Positions 18,733 to 28,336 of a stretch of DNA of 64,000 nt are shown in pieces. The stretch is from Bacillota bacterium (GTDB lineage: Bacteria; Bacillota; Clostridia; Peptostreptococcales; Anaerovoracaceae), in NCBI GenBank assembly GCA_017433375.1, contig JAFRHG010000004.1, positions 1 through 64,000 on the forward strand, written 5' to 3'. The translations under genes and the position numbers were made by a program. Position 1 is the stretch's first letter; every line of letters starts with the position of its first letter. The notes beneath the pieces were generated by a model. It worked only from the letters and a program-made list of their open reading frames with translations, searched no databases and had not been told where the DNA came from.

Positions 18733-18766
18733 GGAACATTCCCGGAGGAGCCTTCGGGAATGTTCC
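18733..18766 (+). terminator. Perfect 12-bp hairpin after UPF0182
   Basis: GGAACATTCCCG (18733-18744) pairs perfectly with CGGGAATGTTCC (18755-18766) around a 10-base loop. The U-tract is poor (GGTTATTTC), so it may be a weak terminator, an RNA-stabilising stem or an attenuator before glutamine synthetase. Confidence 0.6.
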
Positions 18767-18788
18767 GGTTATTTCAGAGGAAGATAAG

Positions 18789-20705
18789 ATGCTTAATTAT
18801 GATTACAGCAAGATGCTGTTCCGGATCCCGGCGGACCGGCACAGCGAGGAGGAGATCAGGACCACCCTTCTGGCTCATCCGGAGATCAAATTCATTTCCC
18901 TGGTGGGAATCGATATCGGCGGACACGACACGGACGAGAAGATACCGGTCCGGGAAGTGCTCAAGGATATCGGCAAGTTTCTCCGGGACGGCGTGCAGAC
19001 CGACGGCTCCTCCGTTGTGCTGCCCAAGATCGCCAGGCTGAATGACGCCAAGGTGGACATCATTCCGGATACGACGGTGCATTGGTTCGTGGACCACAAC
19101 TTCAGCTACCCCGATCCGGAGACCGGGCTGCCCGTGGGCACCCTGCGGATCCCGTCCTCCCTGATCCACAATGAAGACGAGGGAGTGGGCTCCCGGGTCA
19201 TCCTCCGTGACGCCATCCGGAACTTCAAGATGGATCTCATGGAACTTCTGCGCAGCAATCCCTATGTCTTCGATTATCTTGACATCGGCAGCGCCGAGGA
19301 AATCGATGAACTGGTCATCACGGCGGCCACGGAGCTGGAATTCTGGGTCCGTACCCCCGACGACGACGCGGACAGAGAACAGCTGTCCACAGCCCAGCTG
19401 CTCAAGGAGCAGTACTGGAAGAGAACCACAGGTCCCGTGCGGACGGCCCTGGAGGAAGTCCTGCTCATTCTGGAGCAGTACGGCTTCGACATGGAGATGG
19501 GCCACAAGGAAGTGGGCGGCGTCAAGGCCAAGCTGGAGAACTCCGGCAACTACGACCACGTGATGGAGCAGCTGGAGATCGACTGGAAATACACCTCGGC
19601 GGTGCAGGCGGCGGACAATGAGAACCACATCAAGTACGTGGTCCGGGACATCTTCCGTCTCTACGGCCTGGAGGTCACCTTTATGGCTAAGCCCATGGAA
19701 GGGGTCGCCGGAAGCGGCGAGCATACCCACATGGGCGTGGCGGCAAAGCTGAAGAACGGCCGGCTGGTGAACCTCTTCGCCCCCAAAGATGAGAAGAACC
19801 AGTTCATGAGCCCCGTGGGCTTCGGCGCCCTGATGGGCCTGCTGAATAATTACGATGTGATCAATCCCTTTGTCAGCTCCACCAATGACGCCATGAACCG
19901 GCTGAAGCCGGGCTACGAGGCGCCGGTATGTACGGTCACCTCCCTGGGCCACAACGCCCAGATGCCTTCCCGGAACCGGACGGTGCTGGTGGGCCTGGTG
20001 AGGGAGACGGGCAATCCCGCGGCGACGCGGTTCGAGCTGCGTTCCCCCAATCCCAAAAGCAACACCTATCTGGTGCTGGCAGCGTCCTACATGGCCATGC
20101 TGGACGGCATCAAGGCCGTCCTGGAAGCGGGGAAGAACCCGGAAGATCTGGAAAAGTCCATCTCCAAGGATTACGGAGAAGAGGATTTCTACCTGGAGCG
20201 TGACCGGGTCTACCGCAGCGAGCGCCACGTCTTCGATGAGTACACCCAGGAGGAACGGGACCGTTTCTTCGGCAAGGCGCCCCGGACCGTCTGGGAAAAC
20301 ATCGCCGCCTTTGATCAGTACCCGGAGAAGCTGGAGATCTTCAAGCGGGACGATGTAATGACGGAGCACGTGCTGGAGTCTTACCGGGAGGCGGTGATCT
20401 CCCAGTGGGAGACGGAACTGCAGGGCAGGATCGTGCCGGAGATCATGGACGTGCTCAGGGAGTGCTCCAAAGCCCACGACGAAAAGGACTGCGTTGATTA
20501 CGACCGGCAGATCTGGGAGAAGATCTCCCGTCTGCGGGATCATCTGGGAAGGAACACGGTGGAGGAGCGGTGCCTGCTGTCCCAGATCGTGGACGCCCTG
20601 GACGAGAAGGACTACGGCAGGGCATCGGATCTGGTGATCCGCACCCAGGCCGCCATGGAAGAACTGATCGAAATGTACCTGGCATATAAAAAGAATCTGT
20701 TTTAA
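18789..20705 (+). CDS. glnA: Glutamine synthetase family protein, long form
   Basis: ATP-dependent ligation of ammonia to glutamate. 638 residues, longer than the usual 440-470 of GS-I because of a C-terminal extension of about 170 charged helical residues. The beta-grasp part has [13 protein letters not shown] (about 35-47). Catalytic-domain hallmarks are ELEFWV (about 182-187), GSGEHTHMG in the ATP-binding region, and [13 protein letters not shown] followed by [15 protein letters not shown] see no adenylylation-site tyrosine motif of the classical enterobacterial type. Preceded 22 bases upstream by the hairpin at 18733-18766. Because it is a long variant, a related ligase activity (for example gamma-glutamyl-amine) is possible, but the conserved catalytic residues favour glutamine synthetase. 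Confidence 0.85.
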   Translation: MLNYDYSKMLFRIPADRHSEEEIRTTLLAHPEIKFISLVGIDIGGHDTDEKIPVREVLKDIGKFLRDGVQTDGSSVVLPKIARLNDAKVDIIPDTTVHWFVDHNFSYPDPETGLPVGTLRIPSSLIHNEDEGVGSRVILRDAIRNFKMDLMELLRSNPYVFDYLDIGSAEEIDELVITAATELEFWVRTPDDDADREQLSTAQLLKEQYWKRTTGPVRTALEEVLLILEQYGFDMEMGHKEVGGVKAKLENSGNYDHVMEQLEIDWKYTSAVQAADNENHIKYVVRDIFRLYGLEVTFMAKPMEGVAGSGEHTHMGVAAKLKNGRLVNLFAPKDEKNQFMSPVGFGALMGLLNNYDVINPFVSSTNDAMNRLKPGYEAPVCTVTSLGHNAQMPSRNRTVLVGLVRETGNPAATRFELRSPNPKSNTYLVLAASYMAMLDGIKAVLEAGKNPEDLEKSISKDYGEEDFYLERDRVYRSERHVFDEYTQEERDRFFGKAPRTVWENIAAFDQYPEKLEIFKRDDVMTEHVLESYREAVISQWETELQGRIVPEIMDVLRECSKAHDEKDCVDYDRQIWEKISRLRDHLGRNTVEERCLLSQIVDALDEKDYGRASDLVIRTQAAMEELIEMYLAYKKNLF

Positions 20706-20731
20706 ACAATTGGACCCGGAGGGAAAAGAAA

Positions 20732-22009
20732 ATGTTGGACATCAAGAGAATCAGAGAGGATTTTGACGGAGTGAAGAAGGCCGTGGAGCTGCGGGGAAAG
20801 GGCGACTTCGGCCTGGAGGAAGTCCGCGCTCTGGACATTAAGCGCAGGGAGATCCTGGCGCAGGTCGAGCAGATGAAAAACCATCAGAAGACGGCGTCCA
20901 AGCAGATTCCGGTGCTGAAGAAAGCGGGGGAGGACACCACCGAGCTCATGGCCGAGCTGAAGAAGCTCAGCGATGACATCAAGGTGCTGGATACCCAGGT
21001 GGGCGAGACGGAAGCGGCCCTTCGGGACGCCCTGCTCAACGTGCCCAATACGCCATATAAGGATGTACAGGAAGGCGTCGACGACAGCGACAACGTGGAG
21101 CTGCGCCGGTGGGGAACTCCCCGGGAGTTCGACTTTCCGGAGAAGGCCCACTGGGATGTGGGCGAGGATCTGGACATCCTCGATTTCGAGCGTGCGGCGA
21201 AGATAGCCGGCGCCCGGTTCACCGTCTATAAGGGCGCTGGCGCCCGTCTGGAGCGGGCGGTCATCAACTTCATGCTGGACCTGCACACGGAGGAGCAGGG
21301 ATATACGGAGATCCTGCCGCCCTTTATGGTCAACCGCATGGCGATGACGGGAACGGGCCAGCTGCCCAAGTTTGAGGAGGATATGTTCTACATTCCCCAG
21401 AAGGACTTCTTCCTGATCCCCACAGCGGAGGTCCCGGTCACCAACCTGCTGGACAATGAGATCCTGTCGGCAGAGGACCTGCCGATCTACTATACGGCTT
21501 ACACACCCTGCTTCCGCGCTGAGGCGGGATCCGCCGGCCGGGATACCCGGGGCCTGATCCGCCAGCACCAGTTCAACAAGGTGGAGATGGTCAAGTTCGT
21601 CGCGCCGGAGACATCCTATGACGAGCTGGAGACCCTGACGGCCAACGCCGAGGAGATCCTGCAGAAGCTGGAGATCCCCTACCGGGTGATCCGGCTCTCC
21701 TCGGGAGACCTGGGATTCTCCTCCGCCATGACCTATGACGTGGAGGTGTGGATGCCCAGCTACGGCAGATACGTGGAGATCTCCTCCTGCAGCAACTTTG
21801 AGAGCTACCAGGCCAGACGTGCCAACATCCGGTTCCGTCCGGAGGAGAAAGGCAAGCCCGAGTTCGTGCACACCCTCAACGGATCCGGACTGGCCGTGGG
21901 CAGAACCGTGGCCGCCATTCTGGAGAACTACCAGCAGGCGGACGGCTCCGTGGTGATCCCGGAAGTCCTTCGTCCCTACATGGGCGGGCTGGAGAAGATC
22001 GAGGCGTAA
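20732..22009 (+). CDS. serS: Seryl-tRNA synthetase
   Basis: Charges tRNA-Ser. 425 residues, the usual length. An N-terminal tRNA-binding coiled-coil arm (about 30-105) is followed by the class II catalytic core. Motif 2 is in the [21 protein letters not shown] region (about 266-286), and motif 3 includes [18 protein letters not shown] (about 387-404). It starts 26 bases after glutamine synthetase. No T-box leader fits in that gap, so T-box control is excluded here. Confidence 0.97.
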   Translation: MLDIKRIREDFDGVKKAVELRGKGDFGLEEVRALDIKRREILAQVEQMKNHQKTASKQIPVLKKAGEDTTELMAELKKLSDDIKVLDTQVGETEAALRDALLNVPNTPYKDVQEGVDDSDNVELRRWGTPREFDFPEKAHWDVGEDLDILDFERAAKIAGARFTVYKGAGARLERAVINFMLDLHTEEQGYTEILPPFMVNRMAMTGTGQLPKFEEDMFYIPQKDFFLIPTAEVPVTNLLDNEILSAEDLPIYYTAYTPCFRAEAGSAGRDTRGLIRQHQFNKVEMVKFVAPETSYDELETLTANAEEILQKLEIPYRVIRLSSGDLGFSSAMTYDVEVWMPSYGRYVEISSCSNFESYQARRANIRFRPEEKGKPEFVHTLNGSGLAVGRTVAAILENYQQADGSVVIPEVLRPYMGGLEKIEA

Positions 22010-22054
22010 TTGGGAATAAGTTACAGGGAATAATATACTGGAAAAAAGAACCGG

Positions 22055-22083
22055 TTTTATCGGGTAAATCTTTATAGTATAAT
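22055..22083 (+). promoter_or_regulatory. Candidate promoter of the G5-NlpC/P60 gene
   Basis: A perfect TATAAT at 22078-22083 lies 24 bases before the ATG. The -35 position (22055-22060) reads TTTTAT, a weak match. Confidence 0.45.
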
Positions 22084-22106
22084 ACTTCCACGAGGAAAGT
22101 ATTTAT

Positions 22107-23114
22107 ATGTCAGTTATCAGGAACCATAAATATATATTCGCAGCTGTCTGCGCGGCCATGGCCGTGGTTATTGGCGCGGCATCGGTTCTGTTCTATGTCA
22201 GTCAGATCGAGGCCGTCTACGCGGTGAAGGCCGGCAATCAGGAACTCTTCAAGGTCAGAGACAGGGAAACGGCGGAGAAGGTCATCGAGGAGGTCATGGA
22301 CAAGTATACCCCCAAGGGGGCACAGGTCAGTGAGATCGTCCTGGACAAGAAGATCAGCACCGACGTGACCGGGGTCAAGAAGGATAAGATCGATGAGGAA
22401 GTCCTCACCGAAGAGGAAGCCGTCGACTATGTGATCGAACAGAACAGCGGCGACGACCCGCTCTTCTGCGTCACCATCAAGGCGGACGTTTCCGATGTCA
22501 ACGACCTGGAAGCGGAGACGAAGGTCCAGGCGGACGACGAGATGTTCGAGAACAACCGGAAGGTCGTCCAGCAGGGTGAGAACGGCAGCAAGGTGGACAC
22601 CAACCGGGTGATCAGCGTCAACGGCGCGGTGCTCAATGAGAAGAACGTCAACTCCACCGTCATCAACGATGCCACGGACAAGGTGATCCACGAGGGCACC
22701 AAGGTGCGTCCCCACGATACGGTGTGGGCTAACTACAGCGGAAACACCATCGGCGTCGGTGACGGAAACCGGGTAGCCAACTTCGCCCTGAACTTCGTAG
22801 GCAATCCCTATCGCTGGGGCGGAACGAGCCTGACCAACGGAGCGGACTGCTCCGGATTCATCTACGCGGTCTACCGCCACTTCGGGTACAATGCCGTGCC
22901 CAGAGTGGGCGCCCAGAAGATTGGCAGGGGCGTTGCCCTGGCCGAGGCCGAACCAGGTGATGTGGTCTTCTACGGACACCACTACGCCATGTACATCGGC
23001 GGCGGCAAGGTCGTCCACGCCTACAACTCCCGCCGGGGCATCTGCGTGACCAGCGTCCACGATCCCGGCCGGATTCTGACCATCCGCCGGCTGGTGGAAC
23101 CCAGACAGGAGTAG
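22107..23114 (+). CDS. Secreted G5-NlpC/P60 peptidoglycan hydrolase
   Basis: 335 residues. A membrane-spanning signal or anchor (about 10-32) is followed by a region with G5-domain features (about 120-205, with VVQQGENGSKVDTNRV). The C-terminal NlpC/P60 cysteine peptidase domain (about 220-335) cuts peptide stems of peptidoglycan. The catalytic Cys248 sits in GADCSGF and His292 in HHYAMYIGGG; a polar third residue follows in VVHAY. The combination is typical of cell-wall remodelling enzymes in monoderm Bacillota. It has its own -10 box and a strong terminator after it, so it is probably a single-gene unit. Confidence 0.9.
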   Translation: MSVIRNHKYIFAAVCAAMAVVIGAASVLFYVSQIEAVYAVKAGNQELFKVRDRETAEKVIEEVMDKYTPKGAQVSEIVLDKKISTDVTGVKKDKIDEEVLTEEEAVDYVIEQNSGDDPLFCVTIKADVSDVNDLEAETKVQADDEMFENNRKVVQQGENGSKVDTNRVISVNGAVLNEKNVNSTVINDATDKVIHEGTKVRPHDTVWANYSGNTIGVGDGNRVANFALNFVGNPYRWGGTSLTNGADCSGFIYAVYRHFGYNAVPRVGAQKIGRGVALAEAEPGDVVFYGHHYAMYIGGGKVVHAYNSRRGICVTSVHDPGRILTIRRLVEPRQE

Positions 23115-23159
23115 GGAGGGGACGTAAACATTCGTCCGCGAAATGATTCAGAAACAGAA

Positions 23160-23192
23160 AACAACCGTTGAACAGTCAACGGTTGTTTTTTT
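23160..23192. terminator. Intrinsic terminator between convergent genes
   Basis: Twelve-base perfect stem AACAACCGTTGA / TCAACGGTTGTT with a 4-base loop, followed by a run of T on the plus strand. It ends the NlpC/P60 transcript. The minus-strand gene ends 8 bases further on, so it may serve both directions. Confidence 0.9.
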
Positions 23193-23199
23193 GCTTCAT

Positions 23200-24066
23200 T
23201 CATGCTTCGTTCCAGAAGAGGGACAGCAGGGTGTCGTGAAGCTCCTGCAGATTGCGCCTTTGGGCCTCCGGGGAGAAGAGATCCTCCCGGGCTGACGACT
23301 CCTCCGGCCCGGCCCCTTTGGCGGGGACAGCAGGGGGCTTATGGTGGTCGTGTTCCCCTTCATGGGTGTGGGCCAGATGGGCGTTGCTTTTGCCCATGCC
23401 GTAGACCAGCTCCAGAATGTGCACCGCTTCGAAGCCCCGCCGGAGCAGAGAGTTTCGCAGAACGATGCTGCTGGTGAGGAAGGGGACCTTCGCCAGTTCT
23501 TCCGAGGAAAGCTCAGGCGCGCCCTCCGTAGCATGATCTCCTCCGCAGAGTATGGCGCCCATGGACTCCGCCAGTTCGGCCACATCCTCCCCAAAGGGGG
23601 AGCCTTCCGGTTCGGACAGCCGGTAGAGTTCCCGGTTGCAGCCTCCGCTGATCCCGCGGGACAGGAGCTCCCGGTACAGGGAGATCAAAGGGATCTCCGG
23701 CACGGCACCCCGGAGGAACTTCCGGTCCTCGGGCGTGGCGATGAAGAGACCGGGCTTGCCCAGGCCGCGCCACCTGGTCAGAAGGCGCTCCGACCACTTG
23801 CGGTTGAGCAGGGGATCGGCGCCTTCCCGGGCGATGTACAGGAACATGGCCGTGTCCGGATACTGGAACCGAAGGGAATCGTACAGGAGAACGATCAGCT
23901 GGGGTTCCGACCTGGCCAGAGCCATTCCCGGAAAGAGGGCGTGGGTACAGGCGGTCATATCTTTGCCCGTCGCGGGATCCAGGGGAGCCCGGACCAGGGT
24001 GGATTCTTCGCTGCGGAAAAGGATTTTCCGGGCGGATTCCGCCCGGTCAGCGGTGTTCTGGGTCAT
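23200..24066 (-). CDS. Hypothetical protein linked to the desulfurase-like gene
   Basis: 288 residues, not recognised. No signal peptide or membrane segment. Notable features are a cysteine in GGCNREL, another in ILCGGDH, and a histidine cluster (AHLAHTHEGEHDHH, about 228-241) that could bind a metal. It begins 9 bases after the end of the class V aminotransferase gene with AGGAGG before its ATG, so the two are co-transcribed and probably act together. Given the neighbouring molybdenum enzyme, a role in sulfur, selenium or metal handling is an inference from context only. Confidence 0.7.
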   Translation of the reverse strand: MTQNTADRAESARKILFRSEESTLVRAPLDPATGKDMTACTHALFPGMALARSEPQLIVLLYDSLRFQYPDTAMFLYIAREGADPLLNRKWSERLLTRWRGLGKPGLFIATPEDRKFLRGAVPEIPLISLYRELLSRGISGGCNRELYRLSEPEGSPFGEDVAELAESMGAILCGGDHATEGAPELSSEELAKVPFLTSSIVLRNSLLRRGFEAVHILELVYGMGKSNAHLAHTHEGEHDHHKPPAVPAKGAGPEESSAREDLFSPEAQRRNLQELHDTLLSLFWNEA

Positions 24067-24075
24067 GACTTCCTC

Positions 24076-25215
24076 CTAAGCCTCCTCGGCGATCTCCCGG
24101 ACCGCCGCAAGGAAGTCATCGATTTCCGCCTCCGCCGTGAACAGGCCCGGGCTGACCCGGACGGTGCCGCCCAGATCGAAGGTACCCAGCAGACGGTGGG
24201 TGTCCGGAGCGCACTGGAGACCTGAGCGGACGGAAATGTGATAGCAGGTTTCCAGAATGGTGGCCGCGTCGGCGCAGTCCAGGCCGTCGATGTTGAAGGA
24301 AACGGCGGCGGCTCTGGGCCCGGTGAGGGGTCCGTAGACCGTGACGCGGGGAATCTCTCCAAGACCGTCGATCAGGCGCTGCAGCATCCGCTGTTCCTCG
24401 TGATAGATGCCGCTGACCGAGCGCTCCAGAATGTACTGGGCGCCGGCGCACAGGCCGGCCAGGCCGACGGTGTTCTGGGTTCCGGCTTCATAGTAGTAGG
24501 GGAGCTGTTCCGGCTGCAGGCGCACCTCGGAGAACACCCCGGTCCCGCCGGACCGCTGGGGCTTCGGGCCGACCCTTTCGGAGACGTAGAGCGCTCCGGT
24601 GCCCGCGGGCCCGAGCAGGGACTTGTGCCCGGGAAAGGCCAGCAGGTCGATGTTCATCTTTACCACATCGATGGGGATGGCGCCGGCAGTCTGGGAAGCG
24701 TCCACCAGGAAGGGGACGTCCGCGTCACGGCAGAGGGCACCGATCTCCTCGATGGGATTCAGTGCGCCGGTGACGTTGGAGGCGTGTGTCATGACCACCA
24801 GCTTCGTCTCCTGCCGGATCGCCTGCCGGACCGCCTCGGGGTCTGCGCCGCAGGCCGGGTCCGTTTCCACCTTGGTGACGGACACGCCCGCGTCTTCCAG
24901 ATAGGCCAGGGGACGGGTCACGGCATTGTGCTCCATCCGGCTGGTGATCACGTGATCGCCGGGCTTCAGCATCCCGTTGATGGCCAGATTCAGGGCATCG
25001 GTTGCGTTGAGGGCGAAGACGATGCGGCTGGGCTCGGGAATGTGAAAGAGCCGGGCCAGAAGGGCTCGGGTCTGATTGATGTCCCCGGCCGCGGCCCGGG
25101 ACAGTTCCGAGGTTCCCCGGCCGGGATTTCCGCCCCGGCGGATGGCCTCCGTTACCGCGTCATAGACGATCTCCGGCTTGGGCCAGGAGGTCGCCGCGTT
25201 ATCCAGATAGATCAT
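24076..25215 (-). CDS. Cysteine desulfurase-like class V aminotransferase
   Basis: PLP enzyme of the NifS/selenocysteine-lyase group, resembling the EF2568-type subfamily that often lies near selenium-dependent molybdenum hydroxylase genes. The start is ATG 25215, giving the typical short N-terminus MIYLDNAATSWPKP; AAGGAG lies 9 bases upstream. An upstream in-frame ATG (25299) gives an atypical leader. Expected residues are present: His96, Asp172, PLP lysine Lys198 in GHKSLLGPAG, and Cys335 in SGLQCAP, the likely persulfide cysteine. It would supply sulfur or selenium, perhaps for the terminal ligand of the Mo centre of the divergent enzyme. Its ribosome binding site overlaps a GCAAGCAA-type motif (25228-25239). 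Confidence 0.9.
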   Translation of the reverse strand: MIYLDNAATSWPKPEIVYDAVTEAIRRGGNPGRGTSELSRAAAGDINQTRALLARLFHIPEPSRIVFALNATDALNLAINGMLKPGDHVITSRMEHNAVTRPLAYLEDAGVSVTKVETDPACGADPEAVRQAIRQETKLVVMTHASNVTGALNPIEEIGALCRDADVPFLVDASQTAGAIPIDVVKMNIDLLAFPGHKSLLGPAGTGALYVSERVGPKPQRSGGTGVFSEVRLQPEQLPYYYEAGTQNTVGLAGLCAGAQYILERSVSGIYHEEQRMLQRLIDGLGEIPRVTVYGPLTGPRAAAVSFNIDGLDCADAATILETCYHISVRSGLQCAPDTHRLLGTFDLGGTVRVSPGLFTAEAEIDDFLAAVREIAEEA

Positions 25216-25303
25216 GGTAAACAACTCCTTTTTGCTTGCTGACAACAGTATACCATTTTGGGAGAAAAAACGGGATACTAAAACACACACAGCAAACAAG
25301 TAA

Positions 25304-25332
25304 TTGACGTTAATGGGGTAAACTGATAGAAT
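25304..25332 (+). promoter_or_regulatory. Promoter of aldehyde oxidoreductase 1
   Basis: TTGACG (25304-25309), 17-base spacer, TAGAAT (25327-25332). The AACTGATAGAAT context is repeated at the promoter of the second aldehyde oxidoreductase, which suggests shared origin or regulation. Confidence 0.8.
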
Positions 25333-25374
25333 TTTTGTACGAGTAAAAAGCTGAAAAATGCGAGGAGGACAGTC

Positions 25375-28251
25375 ATGAATTTCAAAAAAATGACGTTAAA
25401 AATCAACGGTGCGGACCGGATGTTCATCTGCGATCCGGAGAAGGATACTCTGGCGGATGTGATCCGGCGGCTGGGCCTGACCGGAACGAAGGTAGGCTGC
25501 GGAACCGGCGTCTGCGGCGCCTGCTCCGTGATCCTGGACGGCAAGGTCGTACGCTCCTGTATGCGTAAGATCTCCAAGGTGGAGGAGTACAGCGAGGTGA
25601 CCACCATCGAAGGCATCGGACAGCCCAATTTCCTGCATCCGATCCAGGTGGCCTTCATGCATCACGGCGCGGTGCAGTGCGGATTCTGCATCCCCGGATT
25701 CATCGTTTCCACCTATCAGCTGCTGAAGGAGAACCCGGATCCCACCAGAGAAGAAGTTCGTGACTGGTTTACCAAGCACAGAAATATCTGCCGCTGCACC
25801 GGCTACAAGCAGATCGTGGATTCCGTCATGCTGGCGGCGAAGTGCATGCGCGGCGAGATCTCCGTGAAGGATCTGGAGATCCCCGAGGCACCGGCCGGCG
25901 AGCAGTACGGCAAGCCGCTGCTGCGGCCCTGCAATCTGGCCAGAGTCTGCGGCGTAGAGGACTACGGCGACGACATCGAGCTGAAGATGCCCTCGGGCAC
26001 CCTTCATGCGGTCATGGTACAGCCCAGGGTCACCTTCCACGCGAAGATCAAGAGCATCGACACCTCTGAGGCGGAGAAGATGCCCGGTGTCTACAAGATC
26101 GTTACGGCGAAGGATGTCAAGGCGGTGGGATGCGACAACCGGGTTGCCTTTTTCAGCTTCTCCCCCAGGACCCTGGCCACGGAGAAATCCCACTTCGTCA
26201 TTGCCGAAGACAAGATCATGAACTACGGCGACTGCATCGCGGTAGCCGTGGCGGATACCAAAGAGCACGCCCGGGAAGCGGCGGCGAAGGTCACCTTTGA
26301 CTACGAGCAGCTGCCCGAGTACCGGAACTATCTGGATGCCGTCAAGCCGGACGCCATCCGCATCCACGACGACCACCCGAATATGTGGTGCGTCCAGCCG
26401 ACGATCAAGGGAGCGGGCCACGATACGGACAAGCTCTTTGAGACGGCCCCCTACGTGGTGGAAGGCAGCTTCTACTCCCAGAGAGAGCCTCACGGACAGA
26501 TCGAGTCCGATACGATTCAGGCCTACTTCGACGCCGACGGCATGCTCTGCGTCCACTGCAAGGCCATGGCCATCGGCGCCCATCTGACGGATATCGCCGA
26601 GGCGACGGGTCTTCCCCAGGAGAAGATCCGCGTGATCGCCAACCCCACCGGAGCATCCTTCGGCTGGTCCACCTTCGGACAGTCCTACGCTCTGGCGGCG
26701 GAGGTCTGCATGGCCTGCGACAATATGCCCGTTGCCGTTTCCATGACCTATCAGGAGCACGTTGCCTACACGGGCAAGCGGGCGCCGTCCTTCTCCAACT
26801 CGAGACTGGCCTGCGACGAGAACGGTAAGATCATCGCGGCGGAATGGGATTTCGGTCTGGACCACGGTTCCTACAACGAGCTGGGTGACGACCTGACCTG
26901 GAGACCGGCCCGGTTCTGCTACTTCCCCTACAATGTGCCCAACGTCAAGGGCCTGGCCCGTGTTGCGGCAACGAACCACAACTACGGAACCGCTTACCGG
27001 GGATATGGCTCACCTCAGTCCTACACCTGCTCCGAGGCCATGATGGATATGATGGCGGAGAAGATCGGCATGGATCCCTTTGACATCCGCTACGTCAACG
27101 TGGCGAGGGAGGGAGACCTGAACGTAAACAGCAAGCCCTACCGGGAGTATCCCATGGAGGGCATGATGGACCGGCTCAAGCCCATCTATGAAGAGGCAAA
27201 GGCAATGGTCGCCGAGTGGAACAAGGACCATGAAGATGTGAAGAAGGGCGTCGGCATCGCCTGGGGCGGCTACAACGTCACCGAAGGCGCGGCGGACCAG
27301 TGCACCCTGGGCATCGAGCTGGCCCCGGGCGGCAAGTTCATCAAGTACGATACCTGGCAGGATGTGGGCCAGGGCGGAGATGTGGGTTCCCTGATCATCA
27401 CCCTGGAAGCCCTGAAGGAATTCGGCGTGACGGCCGATGATATCATCCTCCGCCAGAACGACAGCATCTACGGCGTGGACTCCGGTTCCTCCGCATCCTC
27501 GCGGCAGCACTACATGAACAGCAAGGCGCTGGTCATGGCGGTGGATAAGCTGAAGAACGCCATGCGCAAGGAAGACGGCACCTACCGGACCTACGAGGAG
27601 ATGGTGGCTGAGGGCATCCCCCTCAGATACGACGCCCAGTACACCAACTCCGACGACGATACCCTGTCCGACCTGAACCCGGATACGGGCGTAGGCGAGC
27701 CGACGCCGGCCTTCACCTATTCCCTGTATATGGCGGTCGTCTCCGTCGACATGAAGACGGGCAAGACCACCGTAGACAGGATCGTGGGCATCGATGACGT
27801 GGGCGTCATCGGCAACCCGGTCTGCCTGGACGGACAGGCCTACAGCGGCATCGCCCATTCCATCGGCTACGCCCTGTGGGAGGATTATGACGATGTGAAG
27901 AAGCACAATAATCTGGCCGGCATGGGCATCGCTACGGCGAACATGCTGCCCGACGATATCGAGCTGATCCACATGTGCACGCCGAGAGACACCAATCCCT
28001 TCGGATCCTCCGGCGGCAGCGAAGCTTTCCAGTCCGGTGACCACATGGCGGTCATCAACGCCATCAACAACGCCACGGGCGTACGGATCCACGAACTGCC
28101 GGCCCGGGCGGAAAAGGTCAAGGCGGGAATCGAAGCCCTGGCCAAGGGCGAGCCGAATCCCAACGTGCCGGAGAAGTATTTCCTGGGCTCCGATTTCGAG
28201 GAGACCATGGAGGACATCCGCAGGAATCCGGCCATTCCGGAAGAGGAGTAG
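25375..28251 (+). CDS. MOP-type molybdenum aldehyde oxidoreductase (single chain, two 2Fe-2S)
   Basis: 958-residue xanthine-oxidase-family enzyme in which two 2Fe-2S domains and the molybdopterin domain are on one chain and no FAD domain is present. It follows the Desulfovibrio gigas aldehyde oxidoreductase (MOP) along its whole length. First cluster: Cys42, 47, 50, 62. Second cluster: Cys102, 105, 139, 141 (ICRCTGY). The catalytic glutamate is Glu883 in SGGSEAFQSG, in the place of Glu869 of MOP. It likely oxidises aldehydes to acids in the cytoplasm and passes electrons through the iron-sulfur clusters to an external acceptor. Physiological substrate is unknown; a related purine or N-heterocycle hydroxylase role cannot be ruled out. 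Divergent from the desulfurase-like gene and followed by a MoeB-like gene. Confidence 0.92.
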   Translation: MNFKKMTLKINGADRMFICDPEKDTLADVIRRLGLTGTKVGCGTGVCGACSVILDGKVVRSCMRKISKVEEYSEVTTIEGIGQPNFLHPIQVAFMHHGAVQCGFCIPGFIVSTYQLLKENPDPTREEVRDWFTKHRNICRCTGYKQIVDSVMLAAKCMRGEISVKDLEIPEAPAGEQYGKPLLRPCNLARVCGVEDYGDDIELKMPSGTLHAVMVQPRVTFHAKIKSIDTSEAEKMPGVYKIVTAKDVKAVGCDNRVAFFSFSPRTLATEKSHFVIAEDKIMNYGDCIAVAVADTKEHAREAAAKVTFDYEQLPEYRNYLDAVKPDAIRIHDDHPNMWCVQPTIKGAGHDTDKLFETAPYVVEGSFYSQREPHGQIESDTIQAYFDADGMLCVHCKAMAIGAHLTDIAEATGLPQEKIRVIANPTGASFGWSTFGQSYALAAEVCMACDNMPVAVSMTYQEHVAYTGKRAPSFSNSRLACDENGKIIAAEWDFGLDHGSYNELGDDLTWRPARFCYFPYNVPNVKGLARVAATNHNYGTAYRGYGSPQSYTCSEAMMDMMAEKIGMDPFDIRYVNVAREGDLNVNSKPYREYPMEGMMDRLKPIYEEAKAMVAEWNKDHEDVKKGVGIAWGGYNVTEGAADQCTLGIELAPGGKFIKYDTWQDVGQGGDVGSLIITLEALKEFGVTADDIILRQNDSIYGVDSGSSASSRQHYMNSKALVMAVDKLKNAMRKEDGTYRTYEEMVAEGIPLRYDAQYTNSDDDTLSDLNPDTGVGEPTPAFTYSLYMAVVSVDMKTGKTTVDRIVGIDDVGVIGNPVCLDGQAYSGIAHSIGYALWEDYDDVKKHNNLAGMGIATANMLPDDIELIHMCTPRDTNPFGSSGGSEAFQSGDHMAVINAINNATGVRIHELPARAEKVKAGIEALAKGEPNPNVPEKYFLGSDFEETMEDIRRNPAIPEEE

Positions 28252-28284
28252 GGAGAGCAGCGGCGTAACAGACCAATGAAAGAC

Positions 28285-28313
28285 AGCAGGGGAACCGATC
28301 CGGTTTCCCTGCT
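28285..28313 (+). terminator. Hairpin between aldehyde oxidoreductase 1 and the MoeB-like gene
   Basis: AGCAGGGGAACC (28285-28296) pairs with GGTTTCCCTGCT (28302-28313), 12 pairs with one G-U, 5-base loop. Only CTCTTG follows, so termination is probably partial and would set a lower level of the downstream gene. Confidence 0.55.
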
Positions 28314-28336
28314 CTTGCAAATGAAGGAGTGAGAAC

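Noticed and set aside
16181..18739. 852-residue open frame on the minus strand opposite UPF0182
   Set aside because: It is the antisense shadow of a clear membrane protein gene; high GC and biased third positions keep the opposite strand open. The same holds for 12563-14458, 1942-3393, 9854-11191 and 52570-54018.
20706..20731. T-box leader of serS
   Set aside because: The gap to the preceding gene is 26 bases with no T-box motif or terminator.
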